NCBI GenBank assembly: GCA_963825345.1
Contig: CAWGSQ010000012.1
Coordinates: 744,001 to 808,000 of the forward strand
Reading direction: 5' to 3'
DNA from: JACVRW01 sp963825345
GTDB taxonomy: Bacteria > Actinomycetota > Thermoleophilia > Solirubrobacterales > Thermoleophilaceae
DNA: 64,000 bases
The translations under genes were made by a program, and so were the position numbers. A model generated the notes under the pieces. The model searched no databases. It was given only the letters and a program-made list of their open reading frames with translations, and was not told the origin of the DNA. Below, one piece after another: positions 1 to 9,032 of this stretch (position 1 is the stretch's first letter; every line of letters starts with the position of its first letter).

Positions 1-1005
1 CTGATGCACAACCGCCCGGTGCTGGCCACCCCTGTCGGCGGGCTCTGCGAGATGGTCGAGCCCGGCCGCAGCGGCTGGCTCACCCGGGACCGCTCCGCCG
101 AGGCCATCGGCGCCGCGCTCGCCGAGCTCGCCGCCCAGCCGGGTGAGATCCGGCGAATGATCGAGTCCGGGACGCCGAGGGAGGTCTTCGAGAAGCTGAC
201 GGACCGCTCCGCCCTGGTCGAGGGCTACCGCGCGCTGGCGCGTCGCCCGCAGAGAAGCACGCCTCGAACGGGCGAGGCCCCGCTCGTGTCGATCGTGATC
301 CCCTACTTCAAGTTGGACCGCTATGTCCGGGAGACGCTCGCCTCGGCAGCTGCCCAGACCCATCCGGACACCGAGATCGTGATCGTGAACGACGGCTCAC
401 TTCGCGCGGAGGACGAGCTCGTCTACGCGCTCGCCGAGGAATTCGGCGCGCGTGTGGTCACGCAGGTGAACTCCGGACTTGGGGCAGCCCGGAACTTTGG
501 GATCGCGCAGAGCCGTGGTCGCTACGTGGTTCCTCTGGATGCGGACGACGTGATCGCGCCGGAGTTCGTAGCTCGCTGCGTCCGTGCCCTCGAGGGCAAT
601 GAGTCGCTCGCGTACGTGACCAGCTGGGTGGAGTACATGGATCCGAGCGGTCGCCCGGCTTCTGACGAGAGCGGGGGCTACTACCCGTTCGGCAACTGGA
701 GCGTCCTCATGGAGCGCAACAACGTCGGCGGGACCTGCGTGGCCCTGATCAGGCGCAGCCTCTTCGAGCGCGGCTTCGCGTACAGCACCGACCTGACGAG
801 CTACGAGGACTGGCTGCTTTATCTGGAGTTGCACCATGCCGGCCACCATGGCGGCGTGATCCCAGAGCGACTGATCCGATACCGGGTCCGCGACGAGTCG
901 ATGATGCGCACCGTCGGCGCCCCGCGCCTGGCCCGTCTGTACGAGGAGCTCAGCGCCCACCGACGTGAGCTGCAGATCAGCTGGACCGCTCCCGGCGCGG
1001 CCTAG
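1..1005 (+). CDS. Glycosyltransferase: GT4 C-terminal part fused to a GT2 domain, 5' end outside window
   Basis: Frame 1 is open from the first base, so the gene starts upstream of the window. The first ~80 residues look like the C-terminal nucleotide-sugar lobe of a GT-B (GT4) transferase, with the PVLATPVGG...VEPGRSGWL pattern. After a short linker (~residues 85-95) comes a GT-A (GT2) domain: VSIVIPYFKLDRYVRETL, NDGS, LGAARNFG and the metal-binding LDADD. Two transferases in one chain suggest two successive sugar additions during surface polysaccharide assembly at the cytoplasmic membrane; acceptor and sugar cannot be told. The next gene starts 4 nt after the stop. The order GT4 then GT2 is seen directly; the complete domain count is not. 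Confidence 0.85.
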   Translation: MMHNRPVLATPVGGLCEMVEPGRSGWLTRDRSAEAIGAALAELAAQPGEIRRMIESGTPREVFEKLTDRSALVEGYRALARRPQRSTPRTGEAPLVSIVIPYFKLDRYVRETLASAAAQTHPDTEIVIVNDGSLRAEDELVYALAEEFGARVVTQVNSGLGAARNFGIAQSRGRYVVPLDADDVIAPEFVARCVRALEGNESLAYVTSWVEYMDPSGRPASDESGGYYPFGNWSVLMERNNVGGTCVALIRRSLFERGFAYSTDLTSYEDWLLYLELHHAGHHGGVIPERLIRYRVRDESMMRTVGAPRLARLYEELSAHRRELQISWTAPGAA

Positions 1006-1009
1006 ACCC

Positions 1010-3253
1010 ATGCGTGAACGAATTGGCCGGTCGGTGTCGGGCGAGGTGGTCGGCTACGCCGTGCTCGCGATCGGCCTGGCCGCGCTGCTCTGGTCGCGCA
1101 TCGGCGATGTCGACGGCTTCTACCTGGACGAGTGGATCTACGTTCACGGGTCGGAGTACATATGGGAGCACCTCCCCGGGGGCCTCATCGCCGAGATCCC
1201 GTTCTGGGACCGCGGCGCGCAACGGCTCTACTCGACGCTGCTCATCCCTCTCTGGGGTCCGCTGCCCACGTCCACGGCGTACACCTCCGCCCACGTTCTC
1301 AACGTGGTCCTCCTCGTCAGCGCGATCGTGCCCACGGCCCTTCTGGCCCGCGTGGTGATCGACAACCCCGCTCTGCGAGTGCTGGCCGTGGCTCTCGGCA
1401 CCGTGGTCCCGTGGCTCATGATCGGGTCGCACCTCCTGACGGAGAACCTCGCCTTTCCGCTGTACATGTGGGCGGTTTACGCGATCGTCCGCTGCGCGCA
1501 GGAGCCGTCACTCGCGTGGCAGGCGGCCGCCCTGGGAGTGATCGCCGCGCTGACGCTGTGCCGGTTGAACCTGGGCTTCGTGGTCATCGCCCTGTTCGCG
1601 GCCGTGATCGTCGCCGAGGCCTTGCGGCGGCGCGACGAACGCGACGTCGCGCTTCGCCAGTGGTTCGGCCGCGTTCTGAGACGCGAGGCGCTCATCGTCG
1701 CGGCGGGCGTCCTGGCCGTGGTGGTGGCCGCAGTACTGGCGGTCCGCGGAGGCTCGGGCGTGAGCGGCCGCTACGGGCTCGACTTCGACAGCTCAATCCA
1801 GCGGCTCTTCGGCGCAACCGCGGGGGACACGTGGCGCACCGTGTTCACCTATACACGCGGCTTGGTGGTGGGCGGGTTCGTCTTTCCGGTGGCGATTGGC
1901 CTCGGTGTCGCGCTCGCAGGGGTCTTCGGCCGGCTCGGCCGCCGCTTCGTCGTTCCGTCCCTCGTCGCCCTGCTGGGCCTCGCCGTCGTGGTGATCGTGG
2001 TCTCGACCTCGACCGTGGGCGGGTCGATCGAGGAGCGCTACGTCATGTACGTGTACACGCCGATCGCCGTCCTGGCCGTGGCAGGCCTCCCGATGATCCA
2101 CCGAATCTGGTACTGGCTCATCCCCGGCGGCGCCGTGACGCTGTACGCGCTTGCGGAAGGGATTCCCGCCCTCGCCGGGAACGCCGGACACTTCTTCGCC
2201 GCCCCCGCCGGGGCGTTTTGGACGCGCGTCATCGAGCATCGCCTGGTCCGCTGGGAGGACGATCTGCTCGGCTGGCTGCCCATCGACGCCAGGGGCTGGC
2301 TGCTCGTCGCGGCCGGTCTGGTCACCGTGTTGATCTTCGTGGTGGTGGCCGACCGGCGCGGTCACGCCCGCGTGATCGTCCCGACCCTGGCCACCGGTCT
2401 CCTCCTCTGCGGGGTCGCGCAGGCTCTGGCGCTGAACTACGGCTTCAAGCAGGAGCTGTACGGCACCGCTGAGGCCCCGGGAGGCATCGCACTCTCCCCG
2501 AGCCACGACGCCGATCGTGAGACGTGGCTCGACGACGAGGGAGATACCGGGCGCGACATTGCGGTCATGCCCGGCCTGGTCTCGGCCGCAGCGCCGTATG
2601 GCGGCACCGAGTCGCTCCAGTTCTGGAATCGGGCGCTCGATTCCACGGTCGCGCTCCGCTGGAACGGAACCGTCGTGCCCGTGCCACCGGGGTACTCGGT
2701 TGTGGAGGCCGAGCTTGGCTCCGATGGTCTGGCTCGATGGGGGGTCCGGCCCGAGTGGCTGGCCGCCCACCGGGACGATCCGCGAGTTCAGTTCCCCGGG
2801 CGGCTGGTGGCCAGCTCGCCGGTTTCTCATTACGGCCTCTACCGGACCGCAGGGTCTGAGCGGGCGCTCTGGACCAGCCCCCAGCTTCAGCCTGATGGCG
2901 CGGTCCTGAGGGGCCCGCCCGTGAGCATGACGCTCGACCGGGCCGCCGCGGGCCGGCCGCGAGCGCTCACGCTCACCCTTCGGGCTCCCGCGGGTGCCAG
3001 AAAGGCGGTGCGCTGGCGGCTGACCCGGGACGCGCGGCCCGTCACGGCCGGGGAGCTGCGTCCCAACAAGACACGTGAGCTGCGCGTGCGGGTCCCGGAG
3101 TGCGGAGCCGCCACGCGTTGTGCACCGGTGACGTGGGAACTCCGAGCATCAGGGCCTTCCGTTGACAGCCCGCTGCCGGTCTTCGGAGCAGCCGGGGCGT
3201 TGCGCCCGGTGCTGCTTCAGGTGGATGCGGTTCACATCGGACCCGGGCACTAG
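1010..3253 (+). CDS. Polytopic membrane glycosyltransferase-like protein (GT-C type) with large C-terminal extracytoplasmic domain
   Basis: About 747 residues from ATG 1010, chosen because it follows the previous stop closely; an in-frame start at 965 would overlap that gene. The N-terminal ~470 residues contain roughly ten hydrophobic segments. The first predicted outer loop carries GFYLDEWIYVHG, the acidic D-E pair typical of GT-C enzymes (PMT/ArnT type) that use polyprenyl-phosphate sugars. The last ~270 residues are soluble, with an Ig-like pattern near the end and a Cys pair. Inference: it adds a sugar to a lipid-linked or surface glycan outside the membrane, in one transcription unit with the upstream transferase. 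No specific substrate can be named. Confidence 0.7.
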   Translation: MRERIGRSVSGEVVGYAVLAIGLAALLWSRIGDVDGFYLDEWIYVHGSEYIWEHLPGGLIAEIPFWDRGAQRLYSTLLIPLWGPLPTSTAYTSAHVLNVVLLVSAIVPTALLARVVIDNPALRVLAVALGTVVPWLMIGSHLLTENLAFPLYMWAVYAIVRCAQEPSLAWQAAALGVIAALTLCRLNLGFVVIALFAAVIVAEALRRRDERDVALRQWFGRVLRREALIVAAGVLAVVVAAVLAVRGGSGVSGRYGLDFDSSIQRLFGATAGDTWRTVFTYTRGLVVGGFVFPVAIGLGVALAGVFGRLGRRFVVPSLVALLGLAVVVIVVSTSTVGGSIEERYVMYVYTPIAVLAVAGLPMIHRIWYWLIPGGAVTLYALAEGIPALAGNAGHFFAAPAGAFWTRVIEHRLVRWEDDLLGWLPIDARGWLLVAAGLVTVLIFVVVADRRGHARVIVPTLATGLLLCGVAQALALNYGFKQELYGTAEAPGGIALSPSHDADRETWLDDEGDTGRDIAVMPGLVSAAAPYGGTESLQFWNRALDSTVALRWNGTVVPVPPGYSVVEAELGSDGLARWGVRPEWLAAHRDDPRVQFPGRLVASSPVSHYGLYRTAGSERALWTSPQLQPDGAVLRGPPVSMTLDRAAAGRPRALTLTLRAPAGARKAVRWRLTRDARPVTAGELRPNKTRELRVRVPECGAATRCAPVTWELRASGPSVDSPLPVFGAAGALRPVLLQVDAVHIGPGH

Positions 3254-3300
3254 CGCTCATGTGGCACCAGCCGGGCCACGTGCCCGAGCCGGCCTCCCCC

Positions 3301-3831
3301 TCAGCCGTCCAGGAGCGTGAAGTCGAAGGGGATCTCGCCCGAGTGCGGATCCATCCGGAACTTGTCCGGATTCTCGCTGTCGTACGCACGTGTGGGGAAG
3401 TTGATCATCTGCCACTCGATCTCCCCGGTGTTCTGGGCGGCGTGCCAGACGCCCGGCGGGATGTAGAGCACTCCTCGGGAGACATCGGAGAAGTGAACCT
3501 TGGCGAATTGGCCCTGCGTGGGGGAGTCGTCGCGCCCGTCGTATAGGACGATCCGTCCCTCTCCGGCGAAGCCGTAGTGGCGGTCGGCCTGCAGGAGGTG
3601 CATTCCCCAGCCCTTGATGCGCCCCGGGGCCACCGTCACGTGATAGGCGTGGACGACGGGCTCGTTCCAGATCGAGCTGACCGAGTTCATGATCTGGGTC
3701 AGGTGCCCGCGGTGGTCGGTGTGCGGCACGAGGCGCTCCACCCTCGCGCCCTCGATTCCCAGTCCGAGGTCGCGGCTCACGACGTCCACGGTCGGCCTGT
3801 CCTTCCGTCCTTCAACGTGCGCTATTGACAT
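3301..3831 (-). CDS. RmlC-like cupin, dTDP-4-dehydrorhamnose 3,5-epimerase-related
   Basis: 176 residues, ATG at 3831. The fold pattern follows the RmlC family: HTDHRGHLTQI near residue 40, VHAYHVTVAPGRIKGWGMH, then a double-stranded beta-helix ending in VLYIPPGVWHAAQN. RmlC enzymes epimerise C3 and C5 of dTDP-4-keto-6-deoxyglucose. This protein is shorter and more divergent than canonical RmlC, so it may act on another nucleotide sugar or be a non-catalytic relative. It is divergent from the GT2 gene at 3843, leaving only about a dozen bases between the two starts. The setting between glycosyltransferases supports nucleotide-sugar metabolism. Confidence 0.7.
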   Translation of the reverse strand: MSIAHVEGRKDRPTVDVVSRDLGLGIEGARVERLVPHTDHRGHLTQIMNSVSSIWNEPVVHAYHVTVAPGRIKGWGMHLLQADRHYGFAGEGRIVLYDGRDDSPTQGQFAKVHFSDVSRGVLYIPPGVWHAAQNTGEIEWQMINFPTRAYDSENPDKFRMDPHSGEIPFDFTLLDG

Positions 3832-3842
3832 GCTGGGATCTT

Positions 3843-4715
3843 ATGAGCATGCGAATCGCGGCCGCGATCTCCACCTTCAACCGTCGGGAGACCGCGCTCC
3901 TGGCCATGCAGTCCGCGCTGGAGCAGACCCACCCGCCCGAGGCGGTGTTCATGGTCTGCGACGGCTGCGACGACGGCACCCAGGAGGCCGCCAGCGCGTT
4001 CGGCGACCCGCGGGTCGTGGTCCTCGACAAGCCCAAGGCGCCCGGCGCAGGATGGCTCAACCGCAACGACGTCCTCGAGCAGGCGGATGCCGAGGTGGTC
4101 GCGTGGCTGTCAGACGATGACCTCTGGCTCCCCGACCACCTGGAGCGGATCGTCCCCCTCTACGAGAGCGGTGTGGCGGACCTCGTGCAGTCGAGTTGCG
4201 TCCTGGTGGAGGCGGACGGCTCGATGCATGGGCACGGCCTCGACTGGAGCGTCGAGCGCTTCCGGCAGGGGGCGCTCGAGAAGGGGCGGCACGAGACGCC
4301 CTCCTCCGCGATGAGCCACACGATCGAGCTGGGCCGCAGGGCGGGCGGCTGGCGTACGGTGGACCGCTACGGCGACAAGGACTTCTGGCACCGGATGCTC
4401 CGCGCCGGCGCGCGCACCTCGATGCTCACCGAGCCGACCGTGTTGTTCTTCCGCGCCTGGGAGCGTCACCAGGCATACGAGGACAGAGTGCGCCAGAACA
4501 GCGCCTTCCTCGAGCGCATCCGGGACCCGGGCCAACTGCCGTGGGTCCGCGCCGAGATGGCTCATGCCGTCCACGGGCGCCAGGCCGCCGTGGACGAGCA
4601 GATCGAGCAACTCGAGCTGCGGATCGGCGACCTGGAGGCCGAGGCGGAGTGGCTCCGCGCGGAGCGCGAGCGACTCAGCACGGAGCAGGCGCCTAGGTGG
4701 CGCCTCCGGCGCTAG
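3843..4715 (+). CDS. GT2-family glycosyltransferase with C-terminal coiled coil
   Basis: About 290 residues. Start placed at ATG 3843 (MSMRIAAAISTFNRRE); ATG 3849 is equally possible, and the in-frame ATG 3825 would run into the divergent epimerase start. GT-A features: STFNRRETALLAMQSAL, CDGCDDGT, and the metal-binding WLSDDDLWLPDH. The last ~40 residues are Glu/Arg/Leu-rich and predicted coiled coil. It probably transfers a sugar in the same cell-surface glycan pathway as its neighbours. Its 3' end overlaps the convergent oxidoreductase gene by 23 nt. Confidence 0.8.
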   Translation: MSMRIAAAISTFNRRETALLAMQSALEQTHPPEAVFMVCDGCDDGTQEAASAFGDPRVVVLDKPKAPGAGWLNRNDVLEQADAEVVAWLSDDDLWLPDHLERIVPLYESGVADLVQSSCVLVEADGSMHGHGLDWSVERFRQGALEKGRHETPSSAMSHTIELGRRAGGWRTVDRYGDKDFWHRMLRAGARTSMLTEPTVLFFRAWERHQAYEDRVRQNSAFLERIRDPGQLPWVRAEMAHAVHGRQAAVDEQIEQLELRIGDLEAEAEWLRAERERLSTEQAPRWRLRR

Positions 4716-5637
4716 TACCGAGGCCGGCCAGCTCTCTCAGGTCGGCCACACGCCGCACAATCGCCGCGCCCTCGGCGGCGCTCGAGCGCGGCGGCGGGCC
4801 GCCCCCGAGGTGCTCGACGAACGAGCGCAGCTCCCTCAGCAGGGGCCACTCGCCGCTGATCGGCCGGCGTTCCAGCTCGGCTTCGCCCGGGTGCCCGTGT
4901 GCCACCACGATGTGGTCGTCGAAGCCGTCGGCGAGCCACGCCGACCCGGTCTCTCCAGCCAGACGCGTGTGCCGCCGGTGCTGCGGGGCGCTCGCGCTGT
5001 GCGAGATGGCGAGCCACGGATGCTCGCCCAGCAGCGCGGTCATCCCTGAGGGCCATCCACCTGTCACCTCGGCGACCGCCGCGGTGGCGGGCGGCAGCTC
5101 CCCGAGGATCTCGAGGCCGATGCCGAGGTCGTGCGGGATGTGAATCCACACGCTGTCCACGTCGCGGTGGGGTGAGCCCCAGCTCTCGCGCTGGCAGTGG
5201 ACGCCGACCGTCTCGCCGAGCTCGCCGCTGCGCGCGATCTCGCGCAGCGCCTCGATCCCGGGATGGTGGCGCCACTTGTCCATCACGAACAGGCGCTCGC
5301 CGGTTTCACGAGCGAGGCGGTCGGCCGCTGCCGGGTCGACCGTCATCGGCTTCTCGACGTAGACCGGCACACCGAGCTCGAGTACCTCTTCCAGGACTGC
5401 GGCGTGGGTCGCGGTTGGCGTGGCCACGACCACGCCGTCGGCGTCACCGAGCAGTTCCACCCGGTCGACGATCCGCTCGGCGCCACCTGCCTCCGCTCGC
5501 TCGATGCTCTCGGCCGAGCGCGCCGCCACCAGCACCCGGCAGTCGAGCTCACGCAGGTCGCGAAGGATCTTGCTGCCCCAGCGCCCACAGCCGACGAGCC
5601 CAACAACCGCGGTCTCACTAGTAGCTGGCGGCGTCAC
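4693..5637 (-). CDS. Gfo/Idh/MocA-family NAD(P)-dependent oxidoreductase
   Basis: 314 residues, ATG 5637. The N-terminal Rossmann motif GLVGCGRWGSKI (residues ~13-24) binds NAD(P). The family EKP motif appears as VYVEKPMTVD near residue 95. The middle and C-terminal part has the expected substrate-domain sheet with several His residues. Family members oxidise or reduce sugar, inositol or nucleotide-sugar hydroxyls. It lies 7 nt downstream of the FkbM methyltransferase on the same strand, so the two are probably co-transcribed. A role in making or modifying a glycan precursor is inferred from the cluster. Substrate unknown. Confidence 0.82.
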   Translation of the reverse strand: MTPPATSETAVVGLVGCGRWGSKILRDLRELDCRVLVAARSAESIERAEAGGAERIVDRVELLGDADGVVVATPTATHAAVLEEVLELGVPVYVEKPMTVDPAAADRLARETGERLFVMDKWRHHPGIEALREIARSGELGETVGVHCQRESWGSPHRDVDSVWIHIPHDLGIGLEILGELPPATAAVAEVTGGWPSGMTALLGEHPWLAISHSASAPQHRRHTRLAGETGSAWLADGFDDHIVVAHGHPGEAELERRPISGEWPLLRELRSFVEHLGGGPPPRSSAAEGAAIVRRVADLRELAGLGTSAGGAT

Positions 5638-5644
5638 TAGGTGC

Positions 5645-6544
5645 TCAGCGCTGCATCAACACCTGCGAGAACCTGCCGCGCTCGAACACCGTGCTGAGCG
5701 CGATCGGCTGCGGTTCCCCGCTGTGGGAAATGGTGGAGAACGTCCACCCATCGGCCTCGAGCCCTTGAAGGCGCTCGGTGAACGGCTCCCATTCGTCGCC
5801 CATGAGCTCGCGGGACAACTCGAAGCTCACCCGCCTCACGACTCCCGACGCGAGCAGTTGCTCCATCCCAGCGAACACCGTGTTCTCAGCTCCTTCGGCA
5901 TCGATCTTGATGAGTTCGATTTGCTCGAACCGGCCCGCGTGCACATCGAGGGGCTCGGTCTCGACCTCGATGCGATCGACCTTGTCGACCCTGTCCTGCG
6001 TGTTCAGCAGGTGCTCCACCGGCCGCAGCGATCCCGTGCTCGTGTACTTGGTCGGCGCGAGGAAGGAGAGTGAACCGCTCGTTGCGGATGCCGCCTTGGC
6101 CACGATCTCCACGCGATCGTCAAGCCAGCTCATCGCCACGTTGTCGCGGAGCAGGTCGATCATTCTCGGGCAGGGTTCGTATGCGATAACGCGTCCGGTT
6201 TCCCAGACGCTGTAGGCCAGCAACACGGTGAACAGGCCCACATGGGCGCCGACATCGATCACGGTGTCACCCGGATTAATGGTGCGCTGGACGAACGCGG
6301 TAAAGGGGGCATCGTAGGTCCCGTTGGCCACCAGCTCGGGCATGAGGCTTACGTCGTCCGCCGGGAGAAGCAAACGTCCTCCCCAGGTGGTAGAGATGAG
6401 CATCCGGTTGCCGCCCACGTATGTCCCGTGGAGGCCGGTGGCACCAGATTGCGCCGAACGGTCTCGATCGCGTGCCTCCTCCAGCTCACGCACCGACGCG
6501 CGTAGAGCGTCGCGTTCACGAACGACCGGCACGCGCCGTTTCAC
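5645..6544 (-). CDS. FkbM-family SAM-dependent methyltransferase
   Basis: 299 residues, ATG 6544. A short N-terminal coiled stretch (Arg/Glu/Asp-rich, residues 1-35) precedes the catalytic domain. SAM-binding motif I is GDTVIDVGAHVGLFTVL (~95-110), followed by VIAYEPCPRMIDLL and the FkbM signature IELIKIDAEGAENTVFAGM. FkbM enzymes O-methylate sugars or polyketides; beside glycosyltransferases, sugar capping or decoration is the likely role. It is first in a two-gene minus-strand unit with the Gfo/Idh/MocA gene and divergent from the sigma factor gene at 6661. Confidence 0.85.
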   Translation of the reverse strand: MKRRVPVVRERDALRASVRELEEARDRDRSAQSGATGLHGTYVGGNRMLISTTWGGRLLLPADDVSLMPELVANGTYDAPFTAFVQRTINPGDTVIDVGAHVGLFTVLLAYSVWETGRVIAYEPCPRMIDLLRDNVAMSWLDDRVEIVAKAASATSGSLSFLAPTKYTSTGSLRPVEHLLNTQDRVDKVDRIEVETEPLDVHAGRFEQIELIKIDAEGAENTVFAGMEQLLASGVVRRVSFELSRELMGDEWEPFTERLQGLEADGWTFSTISHSGEPQPIALSTVFERGRFSQVLMQR

Positions 6545-6660
6545 GGACGCTGGGAAGCGGCTTGTGAGCCAACCCGCGATTTCCCAAACGCTACCTGCCG
6601 AGGCGTCCGGACATCCGGGGGGCGGAACCGGTCCGGCGCAGTGGTTGTACTAGCAGCACG

Positions 6661-7221
6661 GTGGAGGACCGGCCACCACAGGAAGCGGAGTTGATCGCGC
6701 GCGCCAAAGGCGGCGAGCTGCACGCCTATGAGGAGATCGTGAGACAGCACCAAACGATTGCGTTCAGGACCGCGTGGGTGATCACTCGCTCGGCAGCGGA
6801 TGCGGAGGAGGCGGCTCAGGACGCCTTCGTGAAGGCGCATGCCGCGCTGCCAGGCTTCCGTGAGGGGGCGCCGTTTCGGCCCTGGCTGCTCGCGATCGTG
6901 GCGAACGAGGCCCGCAACCGCGTGCGGGGAGCTGGCCGGCACCTGCGCATCGCGCAGCGCGTGGTCGAGGAGCGCCGCCCGGACGATGCGGTCCCGTCGC
7001 CCGAGGCGGCGCTCCTCGACTCCGAGCAGCGCGAGCGGCTGCTCGCTGCGATCGAGCGCCTACCGCAGCCGGCCCGCGAGGCGATCGCCTGCCGCTACCT
7101 GCTCGACCTGAGTGAGGAGGAGACGGCTGCCGCGCTCGACTGCCCGCGAGGCACCGTCAAGTCACGCATCTCGCGCGCGCTCGACCGGCTGCGGCTGGAG
7201 CTCGGGGAGGTGGAGGCATGA
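6661..7221 (+). CDS. ECF-type RNA polymerase sigma factor
   Basis: 186 residues from GTG 6661. Region 2 (residues ~22-90): YEEIVRQHQTIAFRTAWVITRSAADAEEAAQDAFVKA, then PFRPWLLAIVANEARN. Region 4 (residues ~120-175): RLPQPAREAIACRYLLDLSEEETAAALDCPRGTVKSRISRAL. There is no sigma 1.1 or region 3, as usual for ECF factors. The downstream gene overlaps by 4 nt (ATGA) and encodes a single-pass membrane protein, the usual sigma/anti-sigma arrangement, so release from the membrane on an envelope signal is the likely control. The 116-bp divergent spacer upstream should carry its promoter; no clear -35/-10 was assigned. Confidence 0.92.
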   Translation: MEDRPPQEAELIARAKGGELHAYEEIVRQHQTIAFRTAWVITRSAADAEEAAQDAFVKAHAALPGFREGAPFRPWLLAIVANEARNRVRGAGRHLRIAQRVVEERRPDDAVPSPEAALLDSEQRERLLAAIERLPQPAREAIACRYLLDLSEEETAAALDCPRGTVKSRISRALDRLRLELGEVEA

Positions 7222-7982
7222 ACGAGCTGGAGCAGCGCCTCACGCAGCTGGGCCGCGAGCTCGACTGGCCGGAGACGCCGGAGCTCGCATCGGGCGTTCG
7301 GCAGCGCCTCACCGTGCCGGTGCGGCAGCGAAGGCGGCCAGCCCTCCTGCGGCGCTCGTTCGCCATCGCGCTGGCCTCGCTGCTTCTGCTTGCAGGGGGC
7401 GTCTTCGCCGCGGTGCCGGATGTGCGCGACGCGGTGCTCGAGTTCTTCGGGCTCCAGGGCGCGACGGTCGAGCGACGCCCCACCATTCCGTCTGCGCCGG
7501 AGCTCCGGCTGCTCGACCTCGGTCAGCGCACGACGCTCGAGCGTGCACGCGGCGAGGTCGGCTTCACTCCGCTCGTTCCGGCCGCCGCCGGACGGCCGGA
7601 CGGCGTCTTCGTGAACACGCGCGCGCCGGGTGGCGAGCTGTCGCTGACCTACCGGGCGGGGCCGGGGATGCCGCGCACGGGTCGTGCGGGGCTGGGCCTG
7701 CTCGTCGGCGAGTTTCGAGGCGACCTCGCGCCCGAGTACACGGGGAAGATCGCCGGGCAGGCCACGCGCATCGAGCGGCTGCGCGTGGATGGCGAGCGCG
7801 CGATCTGGATCGAGGGCGCGCCGCACCTCTTCTTCTACCGTCCGCCGGACTCGGACTTCGCGGAGACCAACCTGCGCCTCGCGCACAACGTGCTGCTCCT
7901 GGAGCGCGGCAACCTGCTGGTGCGCCTGGAGGGCTCGTTCGACCGCGAGCGAGCGCTGGAGCTAGCCCGCTCGCTGCGTTAG
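7218..7982 (+). CDS. Probable membrane anti-sigma factor or sigma-linked sensor
   Basis: 254 residues, ATG overlapping the sigma factor stop (ATGA), which implies translational coupling. A cytoplasmic stretch of ~45 residues (ELEQRLTQLGRELDWPETPEL...) precedes one membrane helix (ALLRRSFAIALASLLLLAGG, ~50-70) and an external domain of ~180 residues. No HxxxCxxC zinc motif is visible, so it is not a classical ZAS anti-sigma. The external part resembles extracytoplasmic domains found beside ECF sigma factors in actinobacteria. Function is inferred from position and topology. Confidence 0.65.
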   Translation: MNELEQRLTQLGRELDWPETPELASGVRQRLTVPVRQRRRPALLRRSFAIALASLLLLAGGVFAAVPDVRDAVLEFFGLQGATVERRPTIPSAPELRLLDLGQRTTLERARGEVGFTPLVPAAAGRPDGVFVNTRAPGGELSLTYRAGPGMPRTGRAGLGLLVGEFRGDLAPEYTGKIAGQATRIERLRVDGERAIWIEGAPHLFFYRPPDSDFAETNLRLAHNVLLLERGNLLVRLEGSFDRERALELARSLR

Positions 7983-7996
7983 TCCCCCAGTGGAGG

Positions 7997-9028
7997 CTAG
8001 ACGCGATCGAGCACGTACAGGTCTTGGTTCAGCTCGACGCGCCCTGGCCGAAAGAGGACGACGCTCCATTCCGGCGTGAGCTTTGCGAGCAGCCACTCGG
8101 GCGACAGGAACGCGGTGCCCCAGTCCGGGTTCGTCACTCCGTGATCGCCCGCCCGGCCGAATTCGGCCTTGTACCAGAAGCCCCGCTGAGTGAGCGACTC
8201 GCGTATGTCGGCCAGCTGCTCCGGACCGCGCAGCCCCTCGCTGCTGGCGTGGACGATCGACTGCTCGCCGTGCGTGGTCACGAGCAGGCGCCCGCCCGGC
8301 CGGATGACACGGCGCATCTCGGCAAACCAGTCGAGGGCGGCCTGCTCCGCGAAGTGGCTCCAGATCGAAATGGCAAAGACTGCGTCGAAGTGCCCGTCCG
8401 GATAGGCGAGCGGTGGGCGGTCCGGGCTGCGCTCGAAGCTGACCTGGTGGATGTTCGCGCGCGCCCATTCGATCGCCTCGGGGATCGGGTCGCAGCCGTG
8501 CCAGTCCACGTCCGGGTACGCGGCGGCAAGCACCCTCACGACCCGGGCGGACGAACATCCAAAGTCGAGTGCCGTGACCCCCGAGCCGAACTCGAGGCCG
8601 GTCGCAGCCAGCGAGTCCGCCACGAGGTCCGCGTAGTAGGCGGACCCGCCGGCCGCCGTGGGCCCGTGAGCCATCGAGTGCACGCCGGGACCAGGCATCG
8701 TCGCCGAGAGTCCGCTCCGCTCAAGCGCCGACTCGACTCCGTGGTGTGCCGCAAAGGCGAGCGCAAGGTGCTTGCGGTACAGCGGCTCGGCGGTTTCCCA
8801 GAGCGCGAGCTCGTCGGGGCCGAGGCGGGCCTCCACCGCGGCAACGTCGGCGGCCGACAGCCGCTCGTAGAGCAGGTCGGTCACGGGCGAGGCGCTGGGC
8901 GGGTCAGGCGAGAGCTCACGCGCCCCGAAGGTGCTCGTGTGTTCGACCGGAGCGGCGCGCCGCCGACCTCTCAACAGCCGGCGCAGCCGGCGCAACACCG
9001 CCGCAACCGCGTGGCGCACCGCCCCCAC
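7997..9028 (-). CDS. Class I SAM-dependent methyltransferase
   Basis: About 343 residues. GTG 9028 is chosen because it lies 4 nt after the stop of the upstream gene; a longer frame reaching 9112 would overlap that gene heavily. A basic N-terminal segment is followed by a helical part (residues ~60-130) and a Rossmann methyltransferase domain: VTALDFGCSSARVVRVL (motif I), WHGCDPIPEAIEWA, FDAVFAISIWSHF (motif IV) and VIRPGGRLLVTTHG. The C-terminal region resembles glycan- or lipid-modifying methyltransferases, but the substrate cannot be read. Probably co-transcribed with the DUF6328 gene. Confidence 0.75.
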   Translation of the reverse strand: MGAVRHAVAAVLRRLRRLLRGRRRAAPVEHTSTFGARELSPDPPSASPVTDLLYERLSAADVAAVEARLGPDELALWETAEPLYRKHLALAFAAHHGVESALERSGLSATMPGPGVHSMAHGPTAAGGSAYYADLVADSLAATGLEFGSGVTALDFGCSSARVVRVLAAAYPDVDWHGCDPIPEAIEWARANIHQVSFERSPDRPPLAYPDGHFDAVFAISIWSHFAEQAALDWFAEMRRVIRPGGRLLVTTHGEQSIVHASSEGLRGPEQLADIRESLTQRGFWYKAEFGRAGDHGVTNPDWGTAFLSPEWLLAKLTPEWSVVLFRPGRVELNQDLYVLDRV

Positions 9029-9032
9029 GTCG

